Origin: Ewingella allii
Lineage (GTDB): Bacteria; Pseudomonadota; Gammaproteobacteria; Enterobacterales; Enterobacteriaceae
Direction: 5' to 3'
Assembly: GCF_044430645.1 (NCBI RefSeq)
Contig: NZ_JAWUDN010000001.1
Span: 682,001 to 746,000, forward strand
Length of the DNA stretch: 64,000 bases
A program made the translations under genes and the position numbers. The notes under the pieces were generated by a model that saw only the letters and a list, made by a program, of their open reading frames with translations, ran no database searches and was not told where the DNA came from. Shown piece by piece: positions 19,017-27,759 of this stretch. Position 1 is the first letter of the stretch, and every line of letters begins with the position of its first letter.

Positions 19017-19280
19017 CTATGGTTTCGGGCCATACTTTTCGTCCCACTCGCGGCGATATTTGCGCGACTGGCGGCGGCCTTTAAGCCACAAATAGGTGCA
19101 GACAATACAAACGCCTGCGGAAAAAACGATATTGCGCATATCTTGGTCATAAAAAATAACCAGCACGCAATCTAACGCCGCCACCATGGCAAACCATTTA
19201 TGCATATGCGATTGGCGGCGAATTTCCGCATTAAGTCGTTTTAATTGTCGCCCTTCATCCAGGACATTCTTTTTTTCCAT
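19017..19280 (-). CDS. Small membrane protein of unknown function
   Basis: 87 residues from the ATG at 19280, which follows AGGAAG. The frame opens 19 codons earlier but those residues look non-coding. A charged N-terminus (MEKKNVLDEGRQLKRLNAEIRRQ) is followed by two hydrophobic segments (about 28-42 and 49-65) and a very basic tail (KGRRQSRKYRREWDEKYGPKP). No family was recognised. It stands alone upstream of the c-di-GMP gene in the same direction. Confidence 0.65.
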   Translation of the reverse strand: MEKKNVLDEGRQLKRLNAEIRRQSHMHKWFAMVAALDCVLVIFYDQDMRNIVFSAGVCIVCTYLWLKGRRQSRKYRREWDEKYGPKP

Positions 19281-19399
19281 CACGGCTTCCTGGTATTCGT
19301 TGGGAGAAAAGATGCAACGCTGCATCCGACATGACATTGCAACCGACTTTGGCTAATTATTGCTGGGACGAGCGCAGATAGAAACGTCTCATTATCGCA

Positions 19400-20347
19400 T
19401 TAATGTAACATGACGTCAGCGGATTCAATTCGTTGATTAACGGCCCTTATTTGCTCTCTTAACCACTCTAGCGCCGGATCGTTCTCGGCATTCACCGGCC
19501 AGACAATCGAATTTGGGAAGACTTCAAGCTGTAGCGGCACTTCACAATAGACCAGCCCGAACATGGCGCAGTAGCGGCGCGCGATGCGATTGGGCAGAGT
19601 CACCAACACTTGCGAATGCTGAGCAAAGGAGAGCAGCGCCAAAAAGTTCTGTGCCGAAAATACCGCATTCAGCGTGGCTCCCGCGCGGTTAAACGCATTC
19701 TCGACGCAGCCCATCAGGTTACCCGAAAAAGACATCAGCGCGTGAGGCTGGCTGAGGTAGTCATGCTGCGACAAAGGCGTGCCGAAGGGCATCAGCTCTG
19801 GATTGAAGCAGCAGGCCAGCTGTTCGGCGAACAACTCTTCACTACGATGCCACTGGGCCTGTTCGCCAAAGCAGCCCAGCGCCAAATCGATCTCCCCGCG
19901 CTCCAGCAGCCCGTGCAGGGTCTGCCGCCCGGCATAGCTGGCGATGACCCGCACGCCGGGTGCCACCTTGCGCAAATGCGCCATCAGCTCCGGCAGCAGG
20001 TGCACTTCCAACTCGCTGGAGAAGCCCAGCCGGAAGGTGCGCTGCTCGGTGAGTGGCGAGAATTGCTCGCTGAATGACAGAGCATCTTCTGCCTTTTGCA
20101 GCACCGAGCGCACCCGGCTGCCGAGGCTTATCGCCCGCGAGGTCGGCTTCATCACTTGCCCGACGCGGACAAACAGCTCGTCATCAAACAGCATGCGCAG
20201 GGTTTTCAGGGCGTGGCTCATGGCCGGCTGTTGGATCTTCAGTCGGGCGGCGGCGCGGGTGACGTTGAGTTCTTCCATCATCGCGTCGAAAGCAATCAGC
20301 AGATTCAGGTCAAAATTGCGTAAATTGAAATGGTCGATAGTCTTCAT
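19400..20347 (-). CDS. LysR-family transcription regulator
   Basis: 315 residues. The N-terminal winged helix-turn-helix is at about 14-72 (NLLIAFDAMMEELNVTRAAARLKIQQPAMSHALKTLR), followed by the two-lobed periplasmic-binding-like effector domain. It is divergent from the metallo-hydrolase and alpha/beta-hydrolase pair with only 74 bases between, so it most likely regulates them. The inducer is unknown. Confidence 0.9.
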   Translation of the reverse strand: MKTIDHFNLRNFDLNLLIAFDAMMEELNVTRAAARLKIQQPAMSHALKTLRMLFDDELFVRVGQVMKPTSRAISLGSRVRSVLQKAEDALSFSEQFSPLTEQRTFRLGFSSELEVHLLPELMAHLRKVAPGVRVIASYAGRQTLHGLLERGEIDLALGCFGEQAQWHRSEELFAEQLACCFNPELMPFGTPLSQHDYLSQPHALMSFSGNLMGCVENAFNRAGATLNAVFSAQNFLALLSFAQHSQVLVTLPNRIARRYCAMFGLVYCEVPLQLEVFPNSIVWPVNAENDPALEWLREQIRAVNQRIESADVMLH

Positions 20348-20421
20348 GCTTGGTATCGATTTGAGTAATGGTTCTACTGTTTATACGATGCTTTTACTGA
20401 CTCCACAAGTGAAGGTATGCA

Positions 20422-21324
20422 ATGAAACGTTCAAACTCTGTGTTCCACGTCGGCGATTTAAAGATAACCCGCCTTGATGAGTTAACCCTGACCGGCTCGG
20501 CACCCGAGGTGTTATTTACCGGTGACTGGCACCCCGATGCGCTAGAACAGCACCGGGAATGGCTCAGCCCGCAGAACTTCGATTTCTCCACGGGAAAGCT
20601 TATCCAGAGCACCCACGCATGGCTGGTGCAGTCGCCAAACTTTACTCTGCTGGTGGATACGGCGTCGGGCAATGATAAAGAGCGCGGGAACAAACCCATT
20701 TTTCACCATCTCCAGACCGACTTTCTCGCCCAGCTGGAGCGCACGGGGGTGACGCCGGAGTCCGTCGATTACGTGCTGTTGACCCACCTGCACGTTGACC
20801 ACGTGGGCTGGAACACCCGTCTGGTGGACGGCAAGTGGCAGCCGACATTCCCCAACGCCACCTATTTCTTCTCGCAGACCGAGGCTGATTTCTATGGCGA
20901 TGCCGAAAGTGATAGCCCGGCGGTCGTGGATAATCGGCAGGTGTTTGCCGACAGCGTGCAGCCGATTATCGACGCCGGGCAGTTCCAGCTGGTGCCCCCG
21001 GGCGGCGGGGAAGTGCTGGCGGGCATTCGCTATACGCCCACGCCGGGCCACAGCATTGACCATATGTCGGTCAGCATTTTGTCACGGGGGAAAGAGGCCT
21101 TCTTCGCCGGTGACCTGCTGCACCATCCGCTACAGGTCTACTACCCAGAGCTGAATTCAATGTACTGCGGTTTCGATGGGCCAGCGCGGGCCTCGCGCCT
21201 GTGGGCGCTGCACCATGCGGCTGAAAATCAGGTGACGTGGTTTTCAACCCACTTCGCCGACAGCTCGGTGGGGCGCGTCACCCAGCGGGGGGATGATTTC
21301 CAATGGACTTTTCTTCAAGCCTAA
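20422..21324 (+). CDS. MBL-fold metallo-hydrolase
   Basis: 300 residues of the metallo-beta-lactamase fold. The zinc motif HLHVDH is at 122-127, with further ligands in TPGHSIDHMS, the bridging Asp of FFAGDLLHHP, and a late His (WFSTHFADS). The layout resembles lactonase and esterase-like members of the superfamily such as AHL lactonases, but also many uncharacterised hydrolases. The start follows GAAGG. It shares an operon with the next hydrolase. Confidence 0.85.
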   Translation: MKRSNSVFHVGDLKITRLDELTLTGSAPEVLFTGDWHPDALEQHREWLSPQNFDFSTGKLIQSTHAWLVQSPNFTLLVDTASGNDKERGNKPIFHHLQTDFLAQLERTGVTPESVDYVLLTHLHVDHVGWNTRLVDGKWQPTFPNATYFFSQTEADFYGDAESDSPAVVDNRQVFADSVQPIIDAGQFQLVPPGGGEVLAGIRYTPTPGHSIDHMSVSILSRGKEAFFAGDLLHHPLQVYYPELNSMYCGFDGPARASRLWALHHAAENQVTWFSTHFADSSVGRVTQRGDDFQWTFLQA

Positions 21325-22328
21325 TCACTGAGAACAACAAGATGAAATCACAACAAGACAGTCAGGCGCGGGTGGATGAGATCCACAGCGAATCCCTGAT
21401 GATTGATAGCGACACGCCGGGGATTAGCCTGCACCTGCGCCGCAAATATCTGCCGTCGCCAAACGCCTTTACCGCCGACAACACCCTAGTGATGGTACAC
21501 GGTGCGACTTACTCCTCCGGCAGTTTGTATGACGTCAGGCTGGACGGCGTCTCCTTTATGGATGCGCTGGCGCTGCGCGGTCTGAATGTCTACGCCGTCG
21601 ACGTGCGCGGCTACGGCCATTCTACCCGCCCGGCGGAAATGGACGCACCGCCCCTCGACAACCCGCCGCTGTTTGGGACTGAAACCGGCGTGCGCGACTT
21701 AGCCAGCGCGGTGGACTGGGTGCGCAGAAAGCTGGGCTTGGAGCGAGTACAGGTGTTTGGCATGTCGTGGGGCGGCAGCGTGGCGGCGGCCTACACCAGC
21801 CAGAATAATGACAAGGTGAATCGGCTGGTGGTGCTGGCACCACAGTGGGTGAACGAAGGGGGCTCGCGGCTGGACGAAGGCGGGCAGCTGGGGGCCTATC
21901 GGCGAGTGGCGGTGGGCGAGAGCAGGCCGCGCTGGGTCAACGCCGCGCCCGAGGCGCATCGCCATGACCTGATCCCAGAAGGCTGGTTTGAGGCCTGGGC
22001 CGCGGCCTCGCTGGCTGAAGACCCACAAAGCCAGCAGACCCAACCGCCGACGCTGCGCGCGGTTAACGGCACGATTCAGGATGTGCGTGATTACTGGGGA
22101 GCGAACCGACCCTTTTATCGCCCGCAGGATATCACCCGGCCGGTGCTGCTGGTTCACGGCGAGTGGGATGCCGACGTGCCGCTGCGGCTGATGACGCCTT
22201 ACTTCACCTCTTTTACCTCGTCGCCGGAAAGGCGCTGGGTGGAAATCGGCGAGGCGACGCACATGATGCTGATGGAGAAAAACCGCTGGCAGGTGTTCCG
22301 CGCGGTGGCGGATTTCTATGTGAGCTGA
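21303..22328 (+). CDS. Alpha/beta-hydrolase
   Basis: 341 residues from the ATG at 21303; an alternative ATG at 21342 would avoid the 22-base overlap with the preceding gene. The fold is intact: oxyanion-hole HGATYSSG, nucleophile elbow GMSWGGS (Ser155), acid in HGEWDADVP and catalytic His in EATHMML. No signal peptide, so cytoplasmic. The substrate is unknown; coupling to the MBL-fold enzyme and LysR gene suggests an inducible two-hydrolase catabolic step. Confidence 0.83.
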   Translation: MDFSSSLITENNKMKSQQDSQARVDEIHSESLMIDSDTPGISLHLRRKYLPSPNAFTADNTLVMVHGATYSSGSLYDVRLDGVSFMDALALRGLNVYAVDVRGYGHSTRPAEMDAPPLDNPPLFGTETGVRDLASAVDWVRRKLGLERVQVFGMSWGGSVAAAYTSQNNDKVNRLVVLAPQWVNEGGSRLDEGGQLGAYRRVAVGESRPRWVNAAPEAHRHDLIPEGWFEAWAAASLAEDPQSQQTQPPTLRAVNGTIQDVRDYWGANRPFYRPQDITRPVLLVHGEWDADVPLRLMTPYFTSFTSSPERRWVEIGEATHMMLMEKNRWQVFRAVADFYVS

Positions 22329-22338
22329 GGCGCAGGCA

Positions 22339-22367
22339 ATAAAAAACGCCTCCCTGGGGAGGCGTTC
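22339..22367 (-). terminator. dtpA terminator
   Basis: AACGCCTCC / GGAGGCGTT with a tight loop is followed on the minus strand by a T-run; on the plus strand there is no T-tract. Confidence 0.85.
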
Positions 22368-22396
22368 GTCAACCATCTGCATAAAGAGTACGTCGC

Positions 22397-23914
22397 TTAG
22401 CGTGCAGCCTCTAGCTCGTGCTCTTTGTTGTCATCTTCGCGATCCAGCGTCATGCGATGCAGTTTAGAAGCCGTCAACAGCATCAGCAGGGCAATCACAC
22501 CGGTCGCAATACCGATTTGCATAAACACGTGGCTGTAGATCGCCAGTGAAGCGTGGCTGTCTGTGATGTCAGTCGCCGGAACGGCAGTCAGACCTGCAAC
22601 ATAACCGGCAATGATCGCCGCCGCTGCCGTGGTCAGGAACCAGGCACCCATGATGAAGCCCATCAGGCGCTGTGGAACCAGCTGTGCCACCATTGCCAGA
22701 CCCAGACCAGAAATCATCAATTCGCCAATACTTTGCAGCGCGTAGCTCATCACCAGCCAGTTAACAGAGACGATGCCCTGATCGTTGGCCATGGTTGCGC
22801 CCCAAGGCAGCACTAAGAATGCACAGGAACAGAGCACCATACCAATCGCAAACTTGTGCGGCATTGGCATTTTGTCGCCAACTTTGGTGTAAATCGCTGC
22901 CAGAATCGGGCTGGCTACCATGATCCAGAACGGGTTCAGCGCCTGGAACTGCTCTGGCTGGAAGTTGATGCCCAGCAGGTCATGATTCACGTTGTGAATA
23001 GCGAAGAAGTTCAGAGAGGTCGGCATCTGGCTGTAGAGCACGAAGAACACAATGGCTTCTAACATCAGAATGAAAGCCACAATCATTTTGCGGCGCGCAA
23101 TGCCCTGCATACCAAAAGTCTCTTTAGCAAAGACAATAATGATACCCACGGACACCACTGCCAGCACCAGACGGGCAATCATTTGGTTATGCAGCAACCA
23201 GCTAGAGATAATCACCAGCGCGGCCACGCCAACCAGCACCATCAACAATTTTTTGAATTGCAGCGGTTGGAAGTCAGGTTTAGAACCCTGACGCTTAACC
23301 CATTTGCGGCAGAACATGAAGTTCAGCAGGGTGATCAACATACCGACCACGCTCAGGGAGAAGGCCACGCTCCAGCCGTAAGTCGCTGCCAACCAAGGGG
23401 TCGCCAGCATAGAGAAGAAGGAGCCGATGTTCACCGACATGTAATACATGGTAAATGCGCCATCAAGACGCGGGTCATCTTTTTCGTAGCAGGTTGAAAG
23501 CAATGAGGATGGGTTTGCTTTAAACAGACCGCTACCAACGGCGATAGTCGCCATACCCAGATAGACCCAGAAGATGTCGTGCCCAGAGTAGGCAACGAAT
23601 GAGTAGCCTAGCGCCAGCACGATAGCACCGAGAACAATCACACGTTTCGAGCCGAGAACTTTATCTCCTAACCAGCCACCGATAGCCACGAAACCGTAGA
23701 CCAGCGCACTGAAGGAAGAGAAGAGGGTAATGGAGTCCGCTTCGCTTAGGCCAAGCATTTTGACCAGATAGACGGCCATGATCCCTTGCAGGCCGTAGTA
23801 ACCAAAACGCTCCCACAACTCGATAGAGAAGATCAGGTAGAACGCCTTAGGCTGTTTAAAAGCGTTCAAACTGACGCTTTCTTCTTTGGATGTGTTTTTG
23901 TTTGCTGTTGACAC
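22397..23914 (-). CDS. dtpA: Di/tripeptide:proton symporter DtpA
   Basis: 505 residues, POT/PTR family with 12-14 membrane segments in the inner membrane. The family signature ExxERFxYY is visible as IELWERFGYYG, and the second PTR signature is FTMYYMSVNIGSFFSM. The sequence is close to E. coli DtpA (TppB) along its length, including the MSTANK start and SVSLNAFKQPKAF. Unlike in E. coli it is separated from gstA, and nth does not follow. Confidence 0.96.
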   Translation of the reverse strand: MSTANKNTSKEESVSLNAFKQPKAFYLIFSIELWERFGYYGLQGIMAVYLVKMLGLSEADSITLFSSFSALVYGFVAIGGWLGDKVLGSKRVIVLGAIVLALGYSFVAYSGHDIFWVYLGMATIAVGSGLFKANPSSLLSTCYEKDDPRLDGAFTMYYMSVNIGSFFSMLATPWLAATYGWSVAFSLSVVGMLITLLNFMFCRKWVKRQGSKPDFQPLQFKKLLMVLVGVAALVIISSWLLHNQMIARLVLAVVSVGIIIVFAKETFGMQGIARRKMIVAFILMLEAIVFFVLYSQMPTSLNFFAIHNVNHDLLGINFQPEQFQALNPFWIMVASPILAAIYTKVGDKMPMPHKFAIGMVLCSCAFLVLPWGATMANDQGIVSVNWLVMSYALQSIGELMISGLGLAMVAQLVPQRLMGFIMGAWFLTTAAAAIIAGYVAGLTAVPATDITDSHASLAIYSHVFMQIGIATGVIALLMLLTASKLHRMTLDREDDNKEHELEAAR

Positions 23915-24428
23915 TAGAACCTCGGTTTATCACTCCCTGCCCTGAACGACAGGAGACACATAAGTGGCGCGAAATAAGCACCCTTTGCATTGTTATAAGA
24001 TGGGATGACGGCGGGTAATGTTCCCTATCTTCGTAAACGAGGCAAGGAGTTTGACATGTTCTGTTACATATAACCGACCCGTGCTGATGAAACTGTGTTC
24101 GAAATGTTATGCAGAATTAAAAATTATGTTTTTGTCATGAATCAAATGATTATATCGTTCAAATAACAAACTAAGAATTTCACCACCTAATGTATGGGGT
24201 TTATTAATTCTTATGGTGAATGTGTTTGATTTTTAATGAATAAACCAAGCATAAACGCCGCATAGGATTTTATAGCCAGTTTATTGTATTTATGGGGTTG
24301 TGTGGGGTGGGGCTTTACAAAGGCGGCGGCGATTGTAGTGTGATCTACTTCACTTTTTAACACTAAATTTTCGCTAGGAAATAAGATTAATACGACTTAT
24401 AGCGGTTATGCAGGGAAAAGGCTGTAAC
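23915..24428. other. Intergenic region upstream of dtpA
   Basis: About 500 AT-rich bases that should hold the dtpA promoter and leader. One CRP-like site is described separately. In E. coli this promoter answers to OmpR; no clear OmpR site was recognised. No small gene seen. Confidence 0.5.
24339..24354. promoter_or_regulatory. CRP-like site
   Basis: TGTGA-N6-TCACT matches the CRP core TGTGA-N6-TCACA at nine of ten positions. It is about 425 bases upstream of dtpA, far from the start codon, so its target is uncertain. Confidence 0.4.
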
Positions 24429-24469
24429 AAAAAAGCTACCTGCAGGTTAAAACTCTGCCGGTAGCTTTA
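24429..24469 (-). terminator. Terminator of the CMD-domain gene
   Basis: AAAGCTACC pairs with GGTAGCTTT (inner pairs continue with one mismatch), followed by a T-run on the minus strand. Confidence 0.8.
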
Positions 24470-24496
24470 AAAATAGCGAGGGGATGAAACGGAGTC

Positions 24497-25708
24497 TTAA
24501 AGCTGCTCTGTGGTGTCACCCAGCGTCTGAATCAGTCGGTTTGACCAGGCGAAAAGAGCGCTGGTCAGCAGAATATCCAGAGAGTGCGCCGCACTGTAGC
24601 CAGCATCGGACAGGGCCTGTAGAGCTTCGACATTAAAGCGTTCTGGCGTGCGCGTTAACGCCGCCGTGGTATGCAACAAGACTTGCTCCGGCGCGGCATC
24701 CGACGGCGCTTTTAGAGCTAAAAGCCCGGTCTTGGCGACATCGCTGTCCGCGCCAAATAGCGACTCAATAAGCCCTTTCTCACCCCCCGCTTCAAGATAG
24801 AAACGACCATGGATGCTGGCGCAATATAAACAGCCATTCAGGCGCGAAGTGGTGACCGCCGCCAGTTCGCGCCACGTGGCCTTATGTTGCTCCCGCGCGT
24901 GCATAACGTGATTGAACACGGCCGAAAACTCACTAAGACAGGGGGCATCCTGCACTAAAAGCCGGTAGAAGGAGGACGAGCGCGCGTCAGGGGCGATCAG
25001 GTCCAGCACGTCCAACTGATACTTGTTGGCTTTTTCTAAATCCACTTCCGGCAGGCGAGATTGCCATTGGCGCAAAGTCAAAGAGAAGCCGTTTTGCGCG
25101 CCACTCTCCGGTGCCGGGAAACCGGGAAGCACGGCGGCCACGCGCCCGCGCAGGGCGCCCAGCACAGCTAATACCCGCGCCTGATAACTGACAAAGCCAA
25201 TCAATTGGGTAAAGGTGACGATGTCCTTAGTGCTCAGGCCAACCTCGGTGAGCTGGGCCAGCATCGGCGGGGTGATAAGCGTCGGGTGCGTCGCCAAGAG
25301 GCGAGCGAACTGGGTAATGTGGGTTTGGCGGATATTACTTTCACGGGAGGCATCAGGGCTGGATAGCGGGGCGAGGCGGGCAGCGTAATGGCTACAAAGT
25401 GGCTGTACCCCCGTGACCTGAGCGACGGTGAGCGCACTGCTTAAACGGTCATAAAGTGACAGCGTTTCAGTGCGCGATAAAACGACTTTTTCCGGAAAAA
25501 GCGCGTCATAAGCCGCGCGAGAAGCTTCCAGCAGGCCTGAATGTTCGGCAAAAAGGCGACGCAGTGATGGGTCGAGTTGGGCATCTAGCCCAAGAAGAAA
25601 ACGATCTTGCACAAGAGCAGCGTGCGGGTCATGCGGCAAATGACCATGCTGACTGGATTGTGTTTCGTGATACCAGCCGTTATGAACGGCTCGGCGCTGT
25701 TGTTCCAT
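24497..25708 (-). CDS. Fused two-domain CMD (alkylhydroperoxidase-like) protein
   Basis: 403 residues from the ATG at 25708, which follows AAGGA; the frame extends to a TTG. Two halves can be seen. Residues about 30-190 resemble the CMD-type protein of the Avi_7170 group (no CxxC). Residues about 200-400 carry the redox motif of the AhpD/CMD fold, NGCLYCASIHGR, with Cys293, Cys296 and His300. The CxxC-His is the site for peroxidase or disulfide chemistry in AhpD relatives. In other genomes the two parts are, as far as I recall, usually separate adjacent genes. The family names are from memory and the function is unproven. Confidence 0.75.
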   Translation of the reverse strand: MEQQRRAVHNGWYHETQSSQHGHLPHDPHAALVQDRFLLGLDAQLDPSLRRLFAEHSGLLEASRAAYDALFPEKVVLSRTETLSLYDRLSSALTVAQVTGVQPLCSHYAARLAPLSSPDASRESNIRQTHITQFARLLATHPTLITPPMLAQLTEVGLSTKDIVTFTQLIGFVSYQARVLAVLGALRGRVAAVLPGFPAPESGAQNGFSLTLRQWQSRLPEVDLEKANKYQLDVLDLIAPDARSSSFYRLLVQDAPCLSEFSAVFNHVMHAREQHKATWRELAAVTTSRLNGCLYCASIHGRFYLEAGGEKGLIESLFGADSDVAKTGLLALKAPSDAAPEQVLLHTTAALTRTPERFNVEALQALSDAGYSAAHSLDILLTSALFAWSNRLIQTLGDTTEQL

Positions 25709-25866
25709 GATCGGGTCCTTTGCATGAGGCAAAATTTCAGACCCTATCCTTGCTGATACGCGTTGCCATATAAAATAATGTTAAGCGATAAATAATAGCT
25801 AAAAAGAATAGAAAGCTAATGAATAGCGACAGAAAGCCATAAGGCGGGGTTCACTGCTGGCAGAGA

Positions 25867-25903
25867 ATAAAAAAACCGGCCAGTAAAAATCTACCGTCGG
25901 TTC
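25867..25903 (-). terminator. sapF terminator
   Basis: AACCGGC pairs with GTCGGTT (one G-U pair) around a 15-base loop, followed on the minus strand by seven T, just past sapF. Confidence 0.75.
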
Positions 25904-25951
25904 TTCTTTAGTCCAAATTTTTACTTAATTTCACTGGCAATGAAATTTAAT

Positions 25952-26767
25952 CTAGCTTTTTCCACCATCGCGTCGCCATGCATCAGCGCTTAATGCTTCA
26001 CCGAAGTGGCTGGAAATCAGCCTTTTGGTCAGGTCGTGCAGCGGGGCGGCCAGCACTTCGGCGGTGTTGCCGCGCTCCACAACTTCACCGCCGTGCATCA
26101 CAATCACCTGATCGCTGATGTGCTTCATCATGCCCAGATGCTGGGTCACGTAGATGTAGGAGATACCCTGCTTCTCCTGCAACTCAAGCATCATGTTGAT
26201 GATTTGCGAACGCATGGACATGTCCAGCGAGGCCAAGGCTTCATCGGCGATAATCACCTTTGGCTGCAAGATAAGCGCGCGGGCCAGCGCGACACGCTGT
26301 TTCTGCCCGGAGGCCAGCATGTGCGGATAGTAGTAGGCGTGGTCCGGCAGCATGCCGACTAAGCGCAGAGTCTGATTGATGCGCTGCTCGCGCTGCGGGC
26401 CGTCCAGCTCGCCGTTGAGGCGCAGCGGGGCTTCCAGCAGTTGTCCGATGCGCTGGCGCGGGTTGAGCGAGGTGCTCGGGTCTTGAAAAATCATGCGGAT
26501 TTGCTGGCTGCGGAAACGGTAATCGCCGTAGTTCAGCGGTTGATCGTCAATCAGGATCTCGCCGCCCGTCGGTTCAATCATTCCCGAGAGCATTTTCGCC
26601 AGCGTTGACTTGCCCGAGCCGTTTTCGCCAATGATCGCCAGCGTCTGCCGCTCGCGCAGGGTGAAACTCACCGGCTTCACGGCATCAAGGTCCATTTTGC
26701 GGAACAGTCCGGTGCGATAACGGAAGGTTTTGCTCAGGTTGCGTACTTCAAGCAGGGTCTCAACCAT
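25952..26767 (-). CDS. sapF: SapF, ABC-transporter ATP-binding protein
   Basis: 271 residues. Walker A GENGSGKST, signature region HMLASGQKQRVALARAL, Walker B VIIADEALASLD and H-loop YVTQH are present. Pairs with SapD to energise the SapBC permease for antimicrobial-peptide (and peptide/polyamine-related) uptake. Two ATGs are adjacent; the second (26767) gives MVETLLEVRNL, the family start, and overlaps the sapD stop. Last gene of the sapABCDF operon. Confidence 0.94.
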   Translation of the reverse strand: MVETLLEVRNLSKTFRYRTGLFRKMDLDAVKPVSFTLRERQTLAIIGENGSGKSTLAKMLSGMIEPTGGEILIDDQPLNYGDYRFRSQQIRMIFQDPSTSLNPRQRIGQLLEAPLRLNGELDGPQREQRINQTLRLVGMLPDHAYYYPHMLASGQKQRVALARALILQPKVIIADEALASLDMSMRSQIINMMLELQEKQGISYIYVTQHLGMMKHISDQVIVMHGGEVVERGNTAEVLAAPLHDLTKRLISSHFGEALSADAWRRDGGKS

Positions 26768-27759
26768 CATTGCTCCTCCATGTTGAGCGGGAAGTGGCAG
26801 GCGAAGGCGTGAGTCTTAACCACTCGCAGACGCGGTGTCTCAATACATTTCTTTTGTGCATAAGGGCAACGCGGCCCCAGACGGCAACCTACTGGCAGAT
26901 GCTCCAGAGAAGGGATGGCGCCGGGCAGGGTGTTCAGGCGGCTTTTATGCGGCAGCGAGCGGCCAAAGTCCGGCATGGCGCGGATCAAGGCTTGAGTATA
27001 AGGATGATGCGGTGCCACCAGCAGGTCTTCGCAAACGGCACTCTCCACCGTCTGCCCGCAATAGAGCACGTTAACCCGGTTGGCCCATTTGCTCATCATT
27101 TGCAGGTCGTGGCTGATAAGCAAAATGGTGGTGTTATTGTTCTGATTGAGCCGCGAAAGCAGGCGGAAAATCTGCGCCTGTGTTGTCGGCTCCATGGCAT
27201 TGGTCGGTTCATCGGCAATCAGCAGACGTGGCTGGTTGGCCAGCGCAATGCCAATCATCACTTTCTGACACTCGCCCTCGGTCAGCTCATAGGGGAAGCT
27301 GGCCATGATGTCTTTGTGATCTTTAATGCCCACGCGGTGCAGCAGCTCAATGGCGCGGCGCTTGCGCCAGCCGAAACGCTGATACCAGCGGCCTTTGTAG
27401 GTCCAGCCGGGGATCGCCTGCATGAGCTGTTTGCCGATGCTTTCGGACGGATCGAGACAGGACTGCGGCTCTTGGAAAATCATCGAAATGTTTTGGCCAA
27501 TCAGGCGGCGGCGTTCGCGCGGCGACAGGTGCAACAGGTCAATGTCGTCAAAACGCATACGGTCGGCGGTGACGCGCCAGTTGTCTTTGGTGACACCACA
27601 GATGGCTTTAGCAATCAAACTTTTGCCTGAGCCAGACTCACCCACCAGCCCGCGAATCTCACCCGCGCTGAGCGTCATGCTGACCCGGTCGACGGCCTTG
27701 ACCGGGCCGTCGGAGGTCATAAATTCAATGGTCAGATTGCGGATATCGAGTAACGGCAT
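26767..27759 (-). CDS. sapD: SapD, ABC-transporter ATP-binding protein
   Basis: 330 residues, the E. coli length. Walker A GESGSGKS, Walker B LLIADEPTNAMEP and the C-terminal oligopeptide-transporter cysteine motif (CRLGPRCPYAQKKC). The signature motif is the SapD-specific LTEGECQKV in place of LSGGQ, a family trait, so it may contribute a degenerate ATP site next to SapF. In E. coli SapD also affects Trk potassium uptake. It overlaps sapC by one base. Confidence 0.95.
   Translation of the reverse strand: MPLLDIRNLTIEFMTSDGPVKAVDRVSMTLSAGEIRGLVGESGSGKSLIAKAICGVTKDNWRVTADRMRFDDIDLLHLSPRERRRLIGQNISMIFQEPQSCLDPSESIGKQLMQAIPGWTYKGRWYQRFGWRKRRAIELLHRVGIKDHKDIMASFPYELTEGECQKVMIGIALANQPRLLIADEPTNAMEPTTQAQIFRLLSRLNQNNNTTILLISHDLQMMSKWANRVNVLYCGQTVESAVCEDLLVAPHHPYTQALIRAMPDFGRSLPHKSRLNTLPGAIPSLEHLPVGCRLGPRCPYAQKKCIETPRLRVVKTHAFACHFPLNMEEQ

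Noticed and set aside
26770..27630. 286-codon plus-strand frame inside sapD
   Set aside because: Antisense shadow of a clear ABC ATPase.
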